NCBI GenBank assembly: GCA_963734725.1
Contig: CAVTIX010000018.1
Span: 147,356-211,355 of the forward strand
Origin: DASXKD01 sp963734725
GTDB taxonomy: Bacteria > Actinomycetota > Actinomycetes > Streptosporangiales > Streptosporangiaceae
Direction: 5' to 3'
Length of the DNA: 64,000 bases
Position 1 is the stretch's first letter. Each line of letters starts with the position of its first letter. Position numbers and translations under genes: made by a program. The notes beneath the pieces were generated by a model. The model saw only the letters and a program-made list of their open reading frames with translations. It had not been told where the DNA came from and searched no databases. Below are positions 1 through 7,672 of this stretch, one piece after another.

Positions 1-191
1 GCGAGACCGAGGACACCACGATCGCCGACCTCGCGGTGGCCACCAACTGCGGGCAGATCAAGACCGGGGCTCCGGCCCGCACCGAGCGCGTCGCCAAGTA
101 CAACCAGCTCCTGCGGATCGAGGAGCTGCTCGATGACGCCGCCGCCTACGCCGGTGCCACGGCCTTCCCCAGGACGCCTGCGGGACCGTGA
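1..191 (+). CDS. eno: Enolase, C-terminal fragment (cut by window edge)
   Basis: Enolase converts 2-phosphoglycerate to phosphoenolpyruvate in glycolysis. Only the last ~62 residues are present; the reading frame begins at base 3. The visible part contains the typical enolase C-terminal stretch: the ETEDTTIADLAVA helix, then GQIKTGAPARTERVAKYNQLLRIEE, which is close to invariant in bacterial enolases. The stop codon TGA (189–191) overlaps the GTG start of the next gene (188–190) in a GTGA arrangement, so the two are probably translationally coupled. The eno–divIC order is common in actinomycetes, which supports both calls. Confidence 0.95.
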   Translation, partial: ETEDTTIADLAVATNCGQIKTGAPARTERVAKYNQLLRIEELLDDAAAYAGATAFPRTPAGP

Positions 192-592
192 TCCCAGCGC
201 TTGGCCGCCCACCGGGTGGGGACCGGGCCCGGCTCACCAGCCGGGCGGCGGTGCTCGCCGTGGTGATCTGCGCGATCGCGCTCAGCCTCGCCTATCCGGT
301 CCGCGAGTACATCGCCCAGCGCCGTCAGATCGACCAGTTGCAGGCCGAACGCCAGATGCTCAACGGCCAGCTGGCTGCGCTGCAGCATCAGCAGCAGCGG
401 CTGGGTGATCCCGCGTACGTCGAACAACTGGCCCGGAACAAGCTGCACATGTGCCTGCGGGGCGAGGCCTGCTACATCGTCATCGGCGGGCAAACGGCCG
501 GCTCCGCCGCCGCGTCCGCGGCCTCGCTCACCCCTTGGTATGAGCGGCTCTGGCACTCGGTGCAGGAGGCGAACCGGGGCAGCCCGCGGTGA
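188..592 (+). CDS. FtsB/DivIC-family septum formation initiator protein
   Basis: A 134-residue bitopic membrane protein of the FtsB/DivIC type, which in other bacteria links FtsL and FtsQ in the divisome. Visible features are a short basic cytoplasmic N-terminus, one membrane span at about residues 20–42 (AAVLAVVICAIALSLAY), then a coiled coil rich in Gln, Leu and Arg (about 45–80), followed by the family motif DPAYVEQLARNKLHM and a short tail. The GTG start overlaps the eno stop codon, and its own stop overlaps the next GTG start at 589, so eno, this gene and the DUF501 gene probably form one transcript. The family assignment is firm; its interaction partners are inferred. Confidence 0.9.
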   Translation: MIPALGRPPGGDRARLTSRAAVLAVVICAIALSLAYPVREYIAQRRQIDQLQAERQMLNGQLAALQHQQQRLGDPAYVEQLARNKLHMCLRGEACYIVIGGQTAGSAAASAASLTPWYERLWHSVQEANRGSPR

Positions 593-1107
593 CCTCCGAC
601 GCCGAGGTGGTCGCGCTGCAGCTTGGCCGGCCGCCACGCGGGCTGCGGCGCGTCGCCCACCGCTGCCCGTGCGGGCTGCCCGATGTGGTGGAAACCGCGC
701 CGCGCCTGGCCGACGGCACCCCGTTCCCCACGCTCTATTACCTGACCTGCCCGCGGGCGACCGCCGCCATGAGCAGGCTCGAAGCCGCGGGCGTGATGCG
801 GCAGATGCAGCGGCGGCTGGCCGAGGACACCGAACTGCGGGCGGCCTACCAGGCCGCCCACCGCGACTACCTGGCCCGGCGCGCCGCGGCGGCGCGCGCC
901 GCCGGGGCGCCGCCGCTGCCGCCGGGCACGCAGAGCGCGGGGGGCATGCCGGACCGGGTCAAGTGCCTGCACGCGCTGGCGGCGCACGAACTGGCGGTGC
1001 CCGGGGCCAATCCGCTGGGCCGGGAGGCCACGGCGGAGGCGGGGCCGTGGTGGGCGGCGGGCCCGTGCATCCGCCCCGCGCCCCCCACGAGCGGCGGGAC
1101 AAGTTGA
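589..1107 (+). CDS. DUF501 domain protein
   Basis: A 172-residue cytoplasmic protein of the DUF501 family, found almost universally in actinobacteria between divIC and ppx; its biochemical role is not established. The segment GLPDVVETAPRLADGTPFPTLYYLTCPRATAAMSRLEAAGVM is the conserved core. Cysteines near residues 24 and 51 (HRCPCG, LTCPRA) could bind metal, but this is inference. The gene starts with GTG overlapping the previous stop codon (GTGA), which points to coupled translation. The C-terminal ~40 residues are Gly/Pro/Ala rich and not recognisable. Its position next to an exopolyphosphatase is conserved and may reflect a shared role. Confidence 0.85.
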   Translation: MTSDAEVVALQLGRPPRGLRRVAHRCPCGLPDVVETAPRLADGTPFPTLYYLTCPRATAAMSRLEAAGVMRQMQRRLAEDTELRAAYQAAHRDYLARRAAAARAAGAPPLPPGTQSAGGMPDRVKCLHALAAHELAVPGANPLGREATAEAGPWWAAGPCIRPAPPTSGGTS

Positions 1108-1300
1108 GGCACTCCTTGTCGACCCCGGGTCGTGTCACGCAGCAGTCGCCGGGCCGAACGCCGCAACACTCCGCGCTGCGGCCCGGGAGGCGAGACTCTG
1201 CTGGTCCGGGGGACAACCCCCGGACCCCCGTGCCTCCCGAAGCCAGCCCACTGCTTGTCGGCGCGCCTTCGGCACGACGTCCCGCGAGGGGGGCAGGCAA

Positions 1301-2235
1301 TTGAGGGTAGCGGCGATCGACTGCGGCACGAACTCGGTGCGCCTGCTGGTGGCCGATGTGGACCGGGCCGCGGGCCGCCTGTCCGATGTGGACCGGAGGC
1401 TGGAGATCGTCCGGCTCGGCCAGGGGGTGGACGCCACCGGGCGGCTAGCCGCCGATGCGCTGGCCCGGACCCTGCGGGTGCTGCGCTCATACCGGCAGAT
1501 CATTGAGGAAGCGTCGGCGTCGGCCATCCGCATGGTGGCCACCAGCGCCACCAGGGACGCGGCTAACGCCGGTGAGTTCGTCGCCGGGGTGCGCGACATC
1601 CTCGCGATCGAGCCCGAGGTGCTCAGCGGCGAGGACGAGGCGCGCCTGTCGTTCACCGGGGCTACCGCCGAACTGGCCGGCGCGCGGCCGGCCCGTACCT
1701 GGTCACCGACATCGGCGGCGGCTCGACCGAGTTCGTGCTCGGCGACCCGGGCGCCACGCCGGCCGGGGTCAGCGTGAACATCGGCTGCGTCCGGATGACC
1801 GAGCGGCACCTGCACCACGACCCGCCCGGCGACCGCGAGATCGCGGCGGCACGCGCCGATATCGACACCGCGCTCGACGAAGTCGCCCGGCAGATCCCGG
1901 TCGCTGCCGCGCGCACCTTGGTGGGCCTTGCCGGGTCGGTGACCACCGTAGCGGCGCTGGTGCTCGGGCTGGACGCGTACCAGCCCGGGAAGATCCATCA
2001 CTCCCGGGTCAGCGCCGAAGCGGTCCGCGCGGTGACGGCGAGCCTGCTGGCGCAGACCCGGGCGGAGCGGGCACGGCTGGCGGTGATGCACCCGGGCCGG
2101 GTGGACGTGATCGGCGGCGGCGCCCTGGTGCTGACAGAGATCATTGATCGGTTCGGGTTCGGCGAGGTGCTGGTGAGCGAGCATGACATCCTGGACGGCC
2201 TAGCCTGGTCGCTGGCGCCGGGCACGGACCGGTGA
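1301..2235 (+). pseudogene. ppx: Ppx/GppA exopolyphosphatase with a one-base frameshift
   Basis: The family hydrolyses terminal phosphate from polyphosphate or ppGpp-related substrates and adopts the ASKHA fold. Residues from the TTG start at 1301 read VAAIDCGTNSVRLLVADV (phosphate-1 loop) and continue through SGEDEARLSFTGA. Near 1680–1696 the frame changes: VTDIGGGSTEFVLGDPG (phosphate-2 loop) and everything to the stop at 2235 lie in the frame of base 1696. A single missing base in the GC run explains this exactly; with it the protein would be about 311 residues, normal for the family. Both halves are otherwise well conserved, so a base-call error is as likely as true inactivation. The stop overlaps the next gene in GTGA fashion. 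Confidence 0.85.
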
Positions 2236-3197
2236 CCGAGCGCCGACCGGCGCCGCCGACCGAGCCGGGGTGGCCGGTGGCGCCGACCGGGCCGGAGGGG
2301 CCGTGGCCGCTGGCGGATTCGGGGGGGCCGGGGGGTGCGGGCCTGCCAGTGCCGCCCGGCAGCGGCTGGCCGGGGGATCCGGCCACACCAGCCACTCCGG
2401 TGGCCGCCAGCGCCGCGCAGGTCCGCGCGCTTGCCGCCGAGGCCGCGGCGGCGGGCAACCTCGCAGAGGTGGCCGCCAGGCAGTCCGTCTGCCGCGCCTG
2501 TCCCCGGCTGGTCGAATGGCGGGAGCAGGTGGCGGCGGTCAAGCGCGCGTCCACGCGCACCGAACGCTACTGGGGGCGGCCGGTGCCCGGGTGGGGCGAC
2601 GAGCAGGCACGTGTGCTGATCCTCGGGCTGGCCCCGGCGGCGCACGGGGGCAACCGGACCGGGCGGATCTTCACCGGCGACCGCAGCGGTGACGCCCTGT
2701 TCGCCTCGCTGCACCGGTGCGGGCTGGCCGCGCTGCCCACGTCCACGGCGGCGGGCGATGGCCAGCGCCTGATCGGGGCGCGGATGGCCGCGGCGGTGCG
2801 GTGTGCCCCGCCGGTCAACAAGCCGTCGGTGACCGAACGGGACACCTGCGCGCCCTGGCTGGCGGCTGAGTTCGCGCTCCTCGCGCCGTTCGTCAGGGTC
2901 ATCGTCTGCCTGGGCGGCTTCGCCTGGCAGGCGGCGTGGCCGATGCTCGGCGCCGCCGGGTTCACGCTGCCCCGGCCCCGGCCCAAGTTCGGTCACGGCG
3001 CCGAAGTCCTGCTGGCCGCCCCGGCGAGTGCGGCCGGGGCGTCCGGGCAGGTCTTGCTGCTGGGCTGCTACCACCCAAGCCAGCAGAACACCTTTACCGG
3101 GCGGGTCACCCCGGCCATGCTGGACGAGGTGTTCGGCCATGCCCGCCGGGCGGCCGGAATCGGCGGGGCGGCGCCAGGCACAAGCGAGGCGCCCTAG
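2232..3197 (+). CDS. Family 5 (UDGb-type) uracil-DNA glycosylase
   Basis: Excises uracil or other deaminated bases from DNA to begin base excision repair. The protein has 321 residues. The first ~65 are a Pro/Gly/Ala-rich extension without recognisable domain. The catalytic domain follows, with CRACPRLVEWRE (Cys87, Cys90, iron-sulphur ligands), GLAPAAHGGNRTGRIFTGD (active-site motif typical of family 5, lacking the Asp of family 1), VRCAPPVNKP and DTCAPWL (remaining cluster cysteines), and the C-terminal motif CYHPSQQNTFTGR that contacts DNA. The GTG start overlaps the ppx stop. Annotations of this family as type-5 UDG are common in actinomycetes; exact substrate preference cannot be read from sequence. 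Confidence 0.9.
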   Translation: MTERRPAPPTEPGWPVAPTGPEGPWPLADSGGPGGAGLPVPPGSGWPGDPATPATPVAASAAQVRALAAEAAAAGNLAEVAARQSVCRACPRLVEWREQVAAVKRASTRTERYWGRPVPGWGDEQARVLILGLAPAAHGGNRTGRIFTGDRSGDALFASLHRCGLAALPTSTAAGDGQRLIGARMAAAVRCAPPVNKPSVTERDTCAPWLAAEFALLAPFVRVIVCLGGFAWQAAWPMLGAAGFTLPRPRPKFGHGAEVLLAAPASAAGASGQVLLLGCYHPSQQNTFTGRVTPAMLDEVFGHARRAAGIGGAAPGTSEAP

Positions 3198-3361
3198 GAG
3201 CGCCCCACTGCCCGGCTACGCTGTGTGCGCAATTCTTCCAAGCCAAGGCAAATTGGTAACGCTTCGCATTCGGGACCGGAGCGCATGAATTGAATATGTG
3301 CACCCGGGCGAATTTTTCTCCCCCCATTCGGCTGAGCAAGAATGGACCGGACCGGCCGGGG

Positions 3362-3367
3362 TATCAT
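3362..3367 (+). promoter_or_regulatory. Candidate -10 element of the tRNA-like gene
   Basis: The hexamer TATCAT lies 7 bases upstream of the first acceptor base at 3374 and fits a sigma-70-type -10 element of a stable RNA gene. No convincing -35 hexamer is visible in the GC-rich stretch before it. Confidence 0.35.
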
Positions 3368-3373
3368 GACCCA

Positions 3374-3448
3374 GCCCCCGTAGCCCAAGGGGAAGAGGCC
3401 GGCCCCCTAAAAGGGTCCCCAGTGTCGGTTCGACTCCGACCGGGGGCA
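3374..3448 (+). tRNA. tRNA gene with non-canonical anticodon loop (CCUAAAA)
   Basis: A full cloverleaf can be folded by hand. The acceptor stem GCCCCCG (3374–3380) pairs perfectly with CGGGGGC (3441–3447), with discriminator A at 3448. The T stem GTCGG/CCGAC has loop TTCGACT. The D arm has a three-pair stem, and the anticodon stem GGCCC/GGGTC contains one G·T pair. The seven-base anticodon loop is CCTAAAA, so positions 34–36 read TAA (codon UUA, Leu), but position 33 is C rather than the near-universal T. The variable loop is only six bases, whereas bacterial leucine tRNAs have a long variable arm. CCA is not encoded. It could be a divergent functional tRNA, a tRNA-like RNA or a decayed gene. 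Confidence 0.65.
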
Positions 3449-3449
3449 C

Positions 3450-3857
3450 GCCGGCCGTGCCTGCGAGGGCCCCAGTCTTGACGCCCGGCGCATGGTTCAT
3501 GTGCAGGCAGCGCCGCCGCTAGGACCGTGGTGTCGCAGGTCCCGGGGCCCCAGGCGGGCGATCACTTTCCCATTCCGGCTGGCTGTTGATCCCCTATTCC
3601 GGACCGGCCTGCGGGATCATGGGGGACTGCGCAGGTGCACCTGGTCATGGGCAGAACGCGCCCGGATCTGCTTTCGATCTGCCGAAGCAGGCGTAGGTCC
3701 GGCTGACTGAACGAACAATAAGAGTGTGCCGCTGCCCGTTACACATGCGCCGAGATCTACCGTGGCAGCGGCTTGGGCGATAAAAGATACGCGCGGCGGC
3801 GGTCAGCCGGTCAGGTCCGGGCCCATGCCGGTGATGGTGGCCGGTGCGATGGCCGGT
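3450..3857. other. Intergenic stretch without recognisable gene
   Basis: About 400 bases between the tRNA-like gene and the convergent PPOX gene. Short open frames exist but lack family resemblance and good ribosome binding sites. I see no clear terminator, repeat or RNA gene. Confidence 0.5.
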
Positions 3858-4268
3858 TCAGCCGCTCGCGTCCGGGCCCGCGCGGGTGATAGCGATCCGT
3901 GCAATCACCCGCTGGTCGCGCACCATGGCGGCGCGGTAGTCGTCCCAGTCCGGGTGCTCGCCGGAGATACGCCGGTAATACTCCACGAGCAAGTCCATGG
4001 CATCGGGCAGCGGGATGATCTCCACGTCGCCCTCGACCTGGACCCACTCGCCGAAGAAGTTGTCGGTGAAGACGCACAGCGAAGCCTGCGGGCGCCGCCG
4101 CAGGTTCCGCGTCTTGAGTGCCGTCTCCCGGGTGCTGATCAGCACCCGGTTTTCGTCGTCCACCGTGCACGTGACCGGGGACAGCTGCGGCCGGCCATCG
4201 GACCGTGAGGTGGCCAGGACTGCCCGGTGATGGGCTCGCAGGAAGTCCGCGGCCCGTCCGGTATCCAT
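3858..4268 (-). CDS. PPOX-class F420-dependent/FMN split-barrel enzyme
   Basis: A 136-residue protein of the pyridoxamine 5'-phosphate oxidase-like split beta-barrel superfamily, which in actinobacteria mostly contains F420H2- or FMN-dependent oxidoreductases of unknown substrate. The start ATG at 4268 was chosen because it begins the conserved N-terminus MDTGRAADFLRAHHRAVLATSRSDGRPQLSPV; longer readings have no family support. Other conserved parts are VLISTRETALKTRNLRRRPQASLCVF and GEWVQVEGDVEII, the strands that line the cofactor groove. The gene begins one base after the DUF4287 stop codon, so the two are likely one transcript. The substrate cannot be deduced. Confidence 0.85.
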   Translation of the reverse strand: MDTGRAADFLRAHHRAVLATSRSDGRPQLSPVTCTVDDENRVLISTRETALKTRNLRRRPQASLCVFTDNFFGEWVQVEGDVEIIPLPDAMDLLVEYYRRISGEHPDWDDYRAAMVRDQRVIARIAITRAGPDASG

Positions 4269-4269
4269 G

Positions 4270-4503
4270 TCAGAAGCTGTTGAGCCTGGTCCGCCGGCGC
4301 ACCTCGTACTCGTGCACGATGGCGCTGGCGTAACCGTGGGTGAGCCCGTGCTCATCGGCCAGCCAGTGCGCTCGCTCCTCGCAGCGCAGGAAGGCGGGAC
4401 CGGATTCCAGGCTTGCGAACCACTCCGGGAGTTCTCGTCCGGTGACGGACGGGATGCGCGCGATCAGGTTCTTATGCGTTTCCAGGGAGTGGTTCAGAGT
4501 CAA
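4270..4503 (-). CDS. Small DUF4287 protein (TTG start)
   Basis: A short protein of about 77 residues containing SLETHKNLIARIPSVTGREL, LRCEERAHWLADEHGLTHGYASAIVHEYE, the DUF4287 signature found as a stand-alone domain or fused to DUF5655. The function is unknown. I place the start at TTG (4501–4503 on the reverse strand) because GGAGG stands six bases before it and the family begins close to SLETHKN. An upstream extension in the same frame has no similarity. Its stop is followed after one base by the ATG of the PPOX gene, suggesting a two-gene operon. Confidence 0.8.
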   Translation of the reverse strand: MTLNHSLETHKNLIARIPSVTGRELPEWFASLESGPAFLRCEERAHWLADEHGLTHGYASAIVHEYEVRRRTRLNSF

Positions 4504-4690
4504 CTGGCACCTCCGGGGGGCGACTCCTGCTTCTGTTGAGACTGCATCACGCCCGCGCTCCTGGCAACCCCTCGGAGCCGACTTCGAGTAAACGTGGAGG
4601 CGCCTTACCGGAAACCGGCGCCCCCCCGAGGTGACCTGGAGTGGTTCCGCGGGGGAACGACGTGCGGCCAGCGAGGACACCGAGGACAGC

Positions 4691-4758
4691 CAGGCGGGCG
4701 CAATCAGGACGCCCAGGCGGGCGCAATCAGGACGCCCAGGCGGGCAGATCAGGACAGC
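4691..4758. repeat. 23-bp tandem repeat, nearly three copies
   Basis: The unit begins CAGGCGGGCGCAATCAGGAC and occurs at 4691–4713 and 4714–4736 without change, followed by a degenerate third copy at 4737–4758. The third copy covers the stop codon of the thiolase gene that ends at 4749, so the array lies directly on its 3' end. Confidence 0.85.
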
Positions 4759-5969
4759 CGCTCGACCACCATGGCCATGCCCTGGCCGCCGCCCACGCAC
4801 ATCGTCTCCAGGCCGAACGTCTTGTCGTGGAACTGGAGGCTGTTCAGCAGCGTCGAGGTGATCCGCGCCCCGGTCATGCCGAACGGGTGCCCGACCGCGA
4901 TCGCCCCGCCGTTGACGTTCAGCTTGTCGATGTCGATCCCGATCTCCTGGTAGGACGGGATCACCTGGGCGGCGAACGCCTCGTTGATCTCGACGAGGTC
5001 GATGTCGTCGATGGTCATCCCCGCCCGCGTCAGCGCCTGCTTGGACGCCTCCACCGGGCCGAGCCCCATGATCTCCGGGGACAGCGCCGACACCCCGGTG
5101 GACACGATCCGCGCCAGCGGCGTGATGCCGAGGTCGGCCGCCTTGCGGTCACTCATGATCACCACGGCCGCGGCGCCGTCGTTGAGCGGGCAGCAGTTGC
5201 CCGCGGTGACCGTGCCGTCCGGGCGGAACACCGGCTGCAGCGTCGCCACCTTCTCCAGCGTGGTGCCAGCCCGGGGGCCGTCGTCGGCGGTGACCACCGT
5301 GCCGTCCGGCAGGGTCAGCGGCGTAATGTCGCGCTGCCAGAAGCCGTTGGCCAGTGCCTTCTCCGCGAGGTTCTGCGACCGCACGCCGAACTCGTCCTGC
5401 GCCTGCCGGGTGATGCCGCGCAACTGCGCCACGTTCTCCGCGGTCTGGCCCATCGCCATGTACACGTCGGGGATCTCGCCGTCCTCGCGCGGGTCGTGCC
5501 AGTCGGGTGCGCCCGCGCCGGAGCGGACCGTGGTGCGCTCTTGCGCCCCGGCGAAGACCGGGTTCTGCGTGTCCGGCCAGCTGTCGCTGCTGCCCTTCGC
5601 GTACCTGCTCACGCACTCGACGCCTGCCGATAGGAACGCATCTCCCTCGCCGGCCTTGATGGCGTGGAACGCCATCCTGGTGGTCTGCAGCGAGGACGAG
5701 CAGTACCTGGTGATTGTGGCGCCCGGCAGGTGGTCGTAGCCCATCATGATCGCCACCACCCGGGCCATGTTGAAGCCCTGCTCGCCGCCGGGCAGCCCGC
5801 AGCCGAGCATCAGGTCGCTGATGTCGGCCGGGTCGAGCTGAGGGACCTTGGCCAGCGCCGCGGCGACCATCTGCTGGACCGCGTCGTCGGGCCGGATGGT
5901 GGTGAGCGATCCCTTAAATGCCCTGCCGATGGGGGACCTGGCGGTTGCGACGATCACTGCCTCGGGCAT
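4749..5969 (-). CDS. Thiolase (acetyl-CoA C-acyltransferase)
   Basis: A 406-residue thiolase of normal length. It catalyses reversible thiolytic cleavage or condensation of acyl-CoAs, as in beta-oxidation of fatty acids or steroid side chains. Visible landmarks are the N-terminal motif VIVATARSPIGRAFKGSL, the acylation site around RYCSSSLQTTRMA (nucleophilic Cys), the NVNGGAIAVGHPFGMTGAR motif with the active-site His, and the C-terminal CVGGGQGMAMVVERL with the second catalytic Cys. The ATG start at 5969 follows AGGGAGC at proper distance. It resembles the FadA branch used for degradation rather than PHB synthesis, but that is inference. It stands alone, divergent from the cystathionine synthase gene. 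Confidence 0.92.
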   Translation of the reverse strand: MPEAVIVATARSPIGRAFKGSLTTIRPDDAVQQMVAAALAKVPQLDPADISDLMLGCGLPGGEQGFNMARVVAIMMGYDHLPGATITRYCSSSLQTTRMAFHAIKAGEGDAFLSAGVECVSRYAKGSSDSWPDTQNPVFAGAQERTTVRSGAGAPDWHDPREDGEIPDVYMAMGQTAENVAQLRGITRQAQDEFGVRSQNLAEKALANGFWQRDITPLTLPDGTVVTADDGPRAGTTLEKVATLQPVFRPDGTVTAGNCCPLNDGAAAVVIMSDRKAADLGITPLARIVSTGVSALSPEIMGLGPVEASKQALTRAGMTIDDIDLVEINEAFAAQVIPSYQEIGIDIDKLNVNGGAIAVGHPFGMTGARITSTLLNSLQFHDKTFGLETMCVGGGQGMAMVVERLS

Positions 5970-6199
5970 AGCTGCTCCCTCGGATTCGCTCGGGCTACTG
6001 GTCAGTAGCTTATGTCAGCGTCCCACCCCGGCCAATTGTTCCCGGCCTGCTTCATGATCATGGCGACAGGGTGCCCGCCGCGGGAACCGGGCCAGGCGAC
6101 GGCGGGCGTGGGATAGCGTCTGTGCAGCAAGAGTGGCAGGGACAGCGCCGTCCCGGGACACAGCGCCTCGCTACGGCTGATGGGGCCGGGCGGCACGGC

Positions 6200-6267
6200 T
6201 GCCCGGTCGGCACAGTTGCCCGGCCGGGATTGCTGCCCGGCCGGGATTGCTGCCCGGTCGGCCGGTG
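6200..6267. repeat. 17-bp tandem repeat, four copies, upstream of cystathionine synthase gene
   Basis: Four head-to-tail units of 17 bp start at 6200, 6217, 6234 and 6251. Units 2 and 3 are identical (TGCCCGGCCGGGATTGC), while units 1 and 4 begin TGCCCGGTCGGC. The array ends a few bases before the ribosome binding site of the gene starting at 6287. It lies in the 317-base divergent spacer with the thiolase gene, which otherwise shows no gene. Confidence 0.85.
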
Positions 6268-6286
6268 CTCAGGGAGGTGGCTGGTG

Positions 6287-7672
6287 ATGCAGGTCCACGA
6301 CTCGCTGATCGAGCTTGTCGGGAACACGCCGCTGGTCCGGCTGCGCCGGGTCACCCAGGACTTGGGCGCCGGGCCGCCCGCCGTGCTGGCCAAGGTCGAG
6401 TACTTCAACCCCGGCGGCTCGGTGAAGGACCGGATCGCGTTGCGCATGGTCGAGGCCGCCGAAAGGTCGGGACAGCTCCGCCCCGGCGGGACGATCATCG
6501 AGCCGACCTCGGGCAACACCGGCGTGGGCCTGGCCATCGTGGCGGCCGAGAAGGGGTACCGTTGCCTTTTCGTGTGCCCGGACAAGGTCGGACAGGACAA
6601 GATCAGCGTGCTGCGCGCCTACGGGGCCGAGGTCGTCGTCTGCCCGGGCGCGGTGGCGCCGGACCACCCCGAGTCCTACTACTCGGTTTCCACCAGGCTG
6701 GCCCGCGAGACGCCCGGCGGGTGGAAACCCGACCAGTACGCCAACCCGGAGAACCCCGCGTCGCACTACCATTCCACTGGGCCGGAGATCTGGGCGCAGA
6801 CCGAGGGGAAGGTCACCCACTTCGTGGCCGGGATCGGCACCGGCGGCACGATCAGCGGCGCCGGGCGGTACCTCAAAGAGGTGTCGGGCGGGGCGGTACA
6901 GGTGATCGGCGCCGACCCGGAGGGCTCGGTGTACTCGGGCGGCAGCGGCCGCCCCTACCTGGTCGAGGGCGTGGGCGAGGACATCTGGCCGGAAACCTTT
7001 GACCGGGACATCTGCGACCAGGTCATCGCGGTCAGCGATGCCGACTCGTTCCTCATGACGCGCCGGCTCGCCCGGGAGGAAGGCCTGCTCACCGGCGGCT
7101 CCTGCGGGCTCGCCGTGGCCGCCGCGCTGCGCGCCGCGGCCAGCGCCGGCGCCGACGGCGTGATCGTGGTGCTGCTGCCCGACGGCGGGCGCGGCTACCT
7201 GTCCAAGATCTTCAACGACGAGTGGATGGCCGACTACGGGTTCCTCACCGAGCAGACCACCGAGCCCAAGATCGCCGATGTGCTCGCCCGCAAGCAGGTC
7301 GGCCTGCCAGTCTTCGTGCATGCCCATCCGGACGAGACGGTCGCCGCGGCGATCGGCATCCTCCGTGAGTACAACGTGTCCCAGCTTCCAGTGATGAAGG
7401 AGGAACCGCCGGTCATGGTGGCGGAGGTAATCGGCTCGGTGGTGGAGCGGGACCTGCTCGATGCGCTGGTCTCCGGCCGGGCCAATCCCAAGGATCCGGT
7501 CGCCGCGCACATGTCCGCGCCGCTGCCCATGGTCGGCTCCGGCGAGGAGGTCAGCAAGGCCGTCGAGGCGCTGGAGAAGGCGGGGGCGGCCGTGGTCCTG
7601 GTGGATGGCCGCCCGGCCGGCATGATCACCCCGCAGGACGTCCTGGCCTTCCTGGCCGGCGGTGCGTCATGA
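6287..7672 (+). CDS. cbs: Cystathionine beta-synthase with C-terminal CBS domain pair
   Basis: A PLP enzyme that joins serine (or acetylserine) with homocysteine to give cystathionine. The catalytic fold-type II domain covers about residues 1–320 and includes NPGGSVKDRIALRM (PLP lysine), EPTSGNTGVGLA (substrate loop), and GIGTGGTISG (phosphate-binding loop). A pair of CBS domains fills about residues 335–460, the layout of eukaryotic-like CBS, where such domains regulate activity through ligands such as SAM or AMP. The ATG at 6287 has GGAGG nine bases upstream; longer readings lack support. No haem-binding N-terminus is visible. The stop overlaps the next ATG (ATGA), so it forms a transsulfuration operon with the following gene. 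Confidence 0.93.
   Translation: MQVHDSLIELVGNTPLVRLRRVTQDLGAGPPAVLAKVEYFNPGGSVKDRIALRMVEAAERSGQLRPGGTIIEPTSGNTGVGLAIVAAEKGYRCLFVCPDKVGQDKISVLRAYGAEVVVCPGAVAPDHPESYYSVSTRLARETPGGWKPDQYANPENPASHYHSTGPEIWAQTEGKVTHFVAGIGTGGTISGAGRYLKEVSGGAVQVIGADPEGSVYSGGSGRPYLVEGVGEDIWPETFDRDICDQVIAVSDADSFLMTRRLAREEGLLTGGSCGLAVAAALRAAASAGADGVIVVLLPDGGRGYLSKIFNDEWMADYGFLTEQTTEPKIADVLARKQVGLPVFVHAHPDETVAAAIGILREYNVSQLPVMKEEPPVMVAEVIGSVVERDLLDALVSGRANPKDPVAAHMSAPLPMVGSGEEVSKAVEALEKAGAAVVLVDGRPAGMITPQDVLAFLAGGAS

Noticed and set aside
5970..6286. SAM riboswitch before cystathionine synthase
   Set aside because: No kink-turn or conserved core is recognisable; the region is dominated by tandem repeats.
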